In this document: piece after piece, positions 5,852-7,987 of the stretch
Position numbering within the stretch: the stretch's first letter is position 1
Layout of the letters: every line of letters starts with the position of its first letter
Position numbers and translations under genes: made by a program
The notes under the pieces: generated by a model
What the model was told of the DNA's origin: nothing
What the model saw: the letters and a program-made list of their open reading frames with translations, nothing else
Databases searched by the model: none
From: Pelotomaculum sp.
Lineage (GTDB): Bacteria > Bacillota > Desulfotomaculia > Desulfotomaculales > Pelotomaculaceae
NCBI GenBank assembly: GCA_003489345.1
Contig: DNIT01000032.1
Span: 291-8,277, forward strand
Reading direction: 5' to 3'
DNA length: 7,987 nt

Positions 5852-7987
5852 TTATTTGTATACTTTACATCTGCCGTGGCGCAAAGACCAACTGCCGGTA
5901 ATCTCATTACACATGTCGGGGTTGTCATCAAGAATGACATTGGCGTTGGAAAGCCAAACTCCATACAGAAAGGGCTCTTCCCCGGGCAGTTCTGGATACC
6001 ACCACTGACCGTCGGCATGGACGACATTGGGTTTAATCCCGGTGAAGTACCGGCAGCGCTGCCGGATCCGGCCCATGCGGGTTTCGATCCAGACCCAGTC
6101 ACCATCGTCAATGGCCAGGTCTCTTGCTGTATCGGGATGGATCTGCACGGTGGGATCCGGATGTTTTGCCCGGACGGCATCCACTTCCCTCCATAATGTA
6201 TGCATGTACGTACGGACCCGCGAACCGTTAATCAGCATCAAGGGGTACTCTCTGCTCAGCTCCGGATCTCTTTCCGTAGGCGGAGGGCTATAGTACGGAA
6301 GCGGATCGCAACCCAGTTTTTCAAAGATGGTGGAATACAGCTCCACCTTTCCTGTTGGCGTGGCGAAGCCCTGTTTTTCATACTTCTTGTAAGACGGGGC
6401 AATATCCTTAAATGAGCCTTTTGCCGCCAATTCATCAAAGGACAGGTCCAAACCTTTTACCCTTTGCCCGTAGGATTCCTCCAGGGTCTTCCACGGCCAC
6501 TTCTCCTTTTGGCCGAGACGGATCCCCAGCCCTCTCCACAAATCGAAGTCGTGCCTGCGGTCATACCTGCCGGTTTGAGCGGGAACAGCGGCCTGGCAGG
6601 CGGCAAGCGCATCGGTATACCCCATGTAGCTCCAGAGCTGGGGCCTTTCCAACCAGGAAGTGGCGGGTAATACATAGTCAGCCAGTTGGCTGCTGGGCGT
6701 CATGATCAAATCATGCACTACAAACAAATCCAGTTTTTTCAAGGCATTATAAACCAGGCCGGTGTTGGCATGGGACACCATGGGATTTCCGGCGGAAGCA
6801 ATCATAGCCTTAATGGGATAAGGCTCCCCGGAAAGGATCGCGCGATAAACCGAAGGCTGGTTGGCCTGTCCTGTATACCAGTGGACTCCGCCCTTTTCCC
6901 CTGCTCTCTCGCCGATGTGCTTTAGTAGAAGTTCCTGGCCGGGCCAGCTATGCAGTTTGTATTTGTCATAAGCCACCTGTTTTACCCTCTGTTCGGGGGT
7001 AAGGGCCGTAAGCAGCTCCACCTGCCTGTCGGTAACAATGTGCGCATGAGGACCGGGTAACTCTTCGCCCCCTGCCACGTCGATATTTCCTGTCAAGGCT
7101 GCCAGAATAGCCCGGGCATGGATAATCTGAGCGGCGTTGCTTTGTTGCTCAACGCCCATGCCTTCCACAAAAATGCCCGGCCTATTGGTGGCATAGACTT
7201 CCGCGGCCGTTTTAATCTGGTCCGCCGGCAGCGCACATATTTCCGCTGCCTTTTCCGGTGTATAGGCAGCCACCCTGTTGCTCAGCGCCTCAAATCCGTA
7301 GCACCATTTCTCCACAAAATCCTTATCGTATAAACCTTTGGCTATTATATGGTTGATCATGGCCAGCAGTAAGGCCGCGTCCGTTCCTGGCCTGAGCTGC
7401 AGCCAAATATCCGAGCGGGCCGTGGTTTCTGTTCTGCGGGGATCGATGGTGATTAATTTTGCTCCTTTACTCTGCGCCTCCAGTAGCGTTAAATATGTCC
7501 CCGGCCGCCCGATGCTTATGTCACAGCCCAAAGAAACAATGCAGCGGCTTTGCGGGCGAACCATGAACTGCGTATACCAGCCCATGACTGCCTCACAAAC
7601 CAGAGATCTGGGTCCCATACAGATGGGACCCGGACCAATGATGTTCGGCGTCCCGAACAGGTTCAAAAACCGCGTTTTATATTCATCGTGGGTCCAGGAA
7701 TCACCGCTGACCGCTACAAGCGTTTCCGCTCCATGTTCTTCCCGCAGTTGCGCCAGCCTCCGGGCTATTTCATCCAAGGCCTGCTCCCAGGGTATTCTCT
7801 CCCACTTGTTTTCCCCTCGGCGGCCGGCACGCTTTAAAGGATAGTTTAGGCGGTGTTTGCTGTAAAACCAGGCTGCGGCGTTTTTATAGCGCATTCCTCG
7901 ACAGCCTGATCCCCGGGCGCCCTCCTGGGCCTCCGGGTCCGGCGCCACCTTGACCAGCTGGTCTTGATCCAAATAAACATTCACTGC
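5852..7987 (-). CDS. Mo/W bis-MGD oxidoreductase-family protein, acetylene-hydratase-like (5' end missing)
   Basis: Catalytic subunit of the DMSO-reductase superfamily, 711 visible codons including one before the GTG at 7984, which is internal and not the start. The fourth Cys of the N-terminal [4Fe-4S] site is visible (GSGCRG, Cys28 counted from 7984); the first three should lie beyond the window. Cys122 in GPGPICMGPRS sits at the metal-ligand position, as Cys does in Pelobacter acetylene hydratase. LITIDPRRTETTARSDIWL (177-195) and GTDAALLLAMINHII (200-214) are cofactor-binding core. LADYVLPATSWLERP (434-448) is typical of the fold, and the C-terminal dinucleotide-binding domain spans about 580-705. 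Regional similarity is best, from memory, to acetylene hydratase and related Clostridial proteins. No twin-arginine signal can be judged. No iron-sulfur or membrane-anchor subunit follows downstream. Its substrate is unknown; acetylene hydration is only one possibility. Confidence 0.92.
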   Translation of the reverse strand, partial: AVNVYLDQDQLVKVAPDPEAQEGARGSGCRGMRYKNAAAWFYSKHRLNYPLKRAGRRGENKWERIPWEQALDEIARRLAQLREEHGAETLVAVSGDSWTHDEYKTRFLNLFGTPNIIGPGPICMGPRSLVCEAVMGWYTQFMVRPQSRCIVSLGCDISIGRPGTYLTLLEAQSKGAKLITIDPRRTETTARSDIWLQLRPGTDAALLLAMINHIIAKGLYDKDFVEKWCYGFEALSNRVAAYTPEKAAEICALPADQIKTAAEVYATNRPGIFVEGMGVEQQSNAAQIIHARAILAALTGNIDVAGGEELPGPHAHIVTDRQVELLTALTPEQRVKQVAYDKYKLHSWPGQELLLKHIGERAGEKGGVHWYTGQANQPSVYRAILSGEPYPIKAMIASAGNPMVSHANTGLVYNALKKLDLFVVHDLIMTPSSQLADYVLPATSWLERPQLWSYMGYTDALAACQAAVPAQTGRYDRRHDFDLWRGLGIRLGQKEKWPWKTLEESYGQRVKGLDLSFDELAAKGSFKDIAPSYKKYEKQGFATPTGKVELYSTIFEKLGCDPLPYYSPPPTERDPELSREYPLMLINGSRVRTYMHTLWREVDAVRAKHPDPTVQIHPDTARDLAIDDGDWVWIETRMGRIRQRCRYFTGIKPNVVHADGQWWYPELPGEEPFLYGVWLSNANVILDDNPDMCNEITGSWSLRHGRCKVYK

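Noticed and set aside
5792..6196. 134-codon plus-strand frame starting in the GT39 fragment
   Set aside because: Beyond about 5817 it is antisense to the oxidoreductase C-terminus, and the hydrophobic run after the fragment could not be aligned confidently with GT39.

Overview
The window looks like chromosomal DNA of an anaerobic, Gram-positive (Firmicutes/Clostridia-type) bacterium. This rests on purine-rich AGGAGG-type ribosome sites, TTG starts, a BlaR1-like M56 sensor relic, a YkcB-type GT39 glycosyltransferase and a molybdenum/tungsten enzyme of the acetylene-hydratase-like branch. No species can be named. All recognisable full-length genes are on the minus strand, so the window reads from right to left.

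Layout, in transcription order. 7987-5852 holds a large bis-MGD oxidoreductase-family gene whose 5' end is beyond the window. 5817-5633, on the opposite strand, is a decayed fragment of a second GT39 glycosyltransferase. 5632-5162 is a gene-poor, AT-rich stretch with a good minus-strand promoter, a short direct repeat and one doubtful small ORF. 5161-4448 encodes a small integral membrane protein with the C-terminal signature of the Mpv17/PMP22 family, followed by two strong hairpins (4410-4345). 4292-3795 is a wreck: the N-terminal membrane part of a BlaR1-like M56 protein, broken by several frameshifts and joined to the last ~38 residues of an ABC-exporter ATPase. 3798-2654 is an unrecognised gene with an HExxH...E motif, interrupted by one -1 frameshift. 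A terminator lies at 2490-2443, then a promoter-like region, then a 738-codon GT39 membrane glycosyltransferase (2268-52) with a long Gly/Gln/Pro/Asp-rich insertion. A further gene may begin at 39 or 35 and leave the window.

The region between the intact GT39 gene and its inverted fragment (about 4.8 kb) holds nearly all the damage in this window: a deletion-fusion pseudogene, homopolymer and other frameshifts, and a gene broken by one base. The ABC remnant overlaps the start of the HExxH gene by a TTGA junction, so those two were probably once translationally coupled. The Mpv17-like gene appears to be a separate unit. The oxidoreductase and the GT39 enzyme show no obvious functional link. 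The strongest leads are the bacterial Mpv17-like protein, the HExxH protein with its lost ABC partner, and the inverted GT39 fragment.
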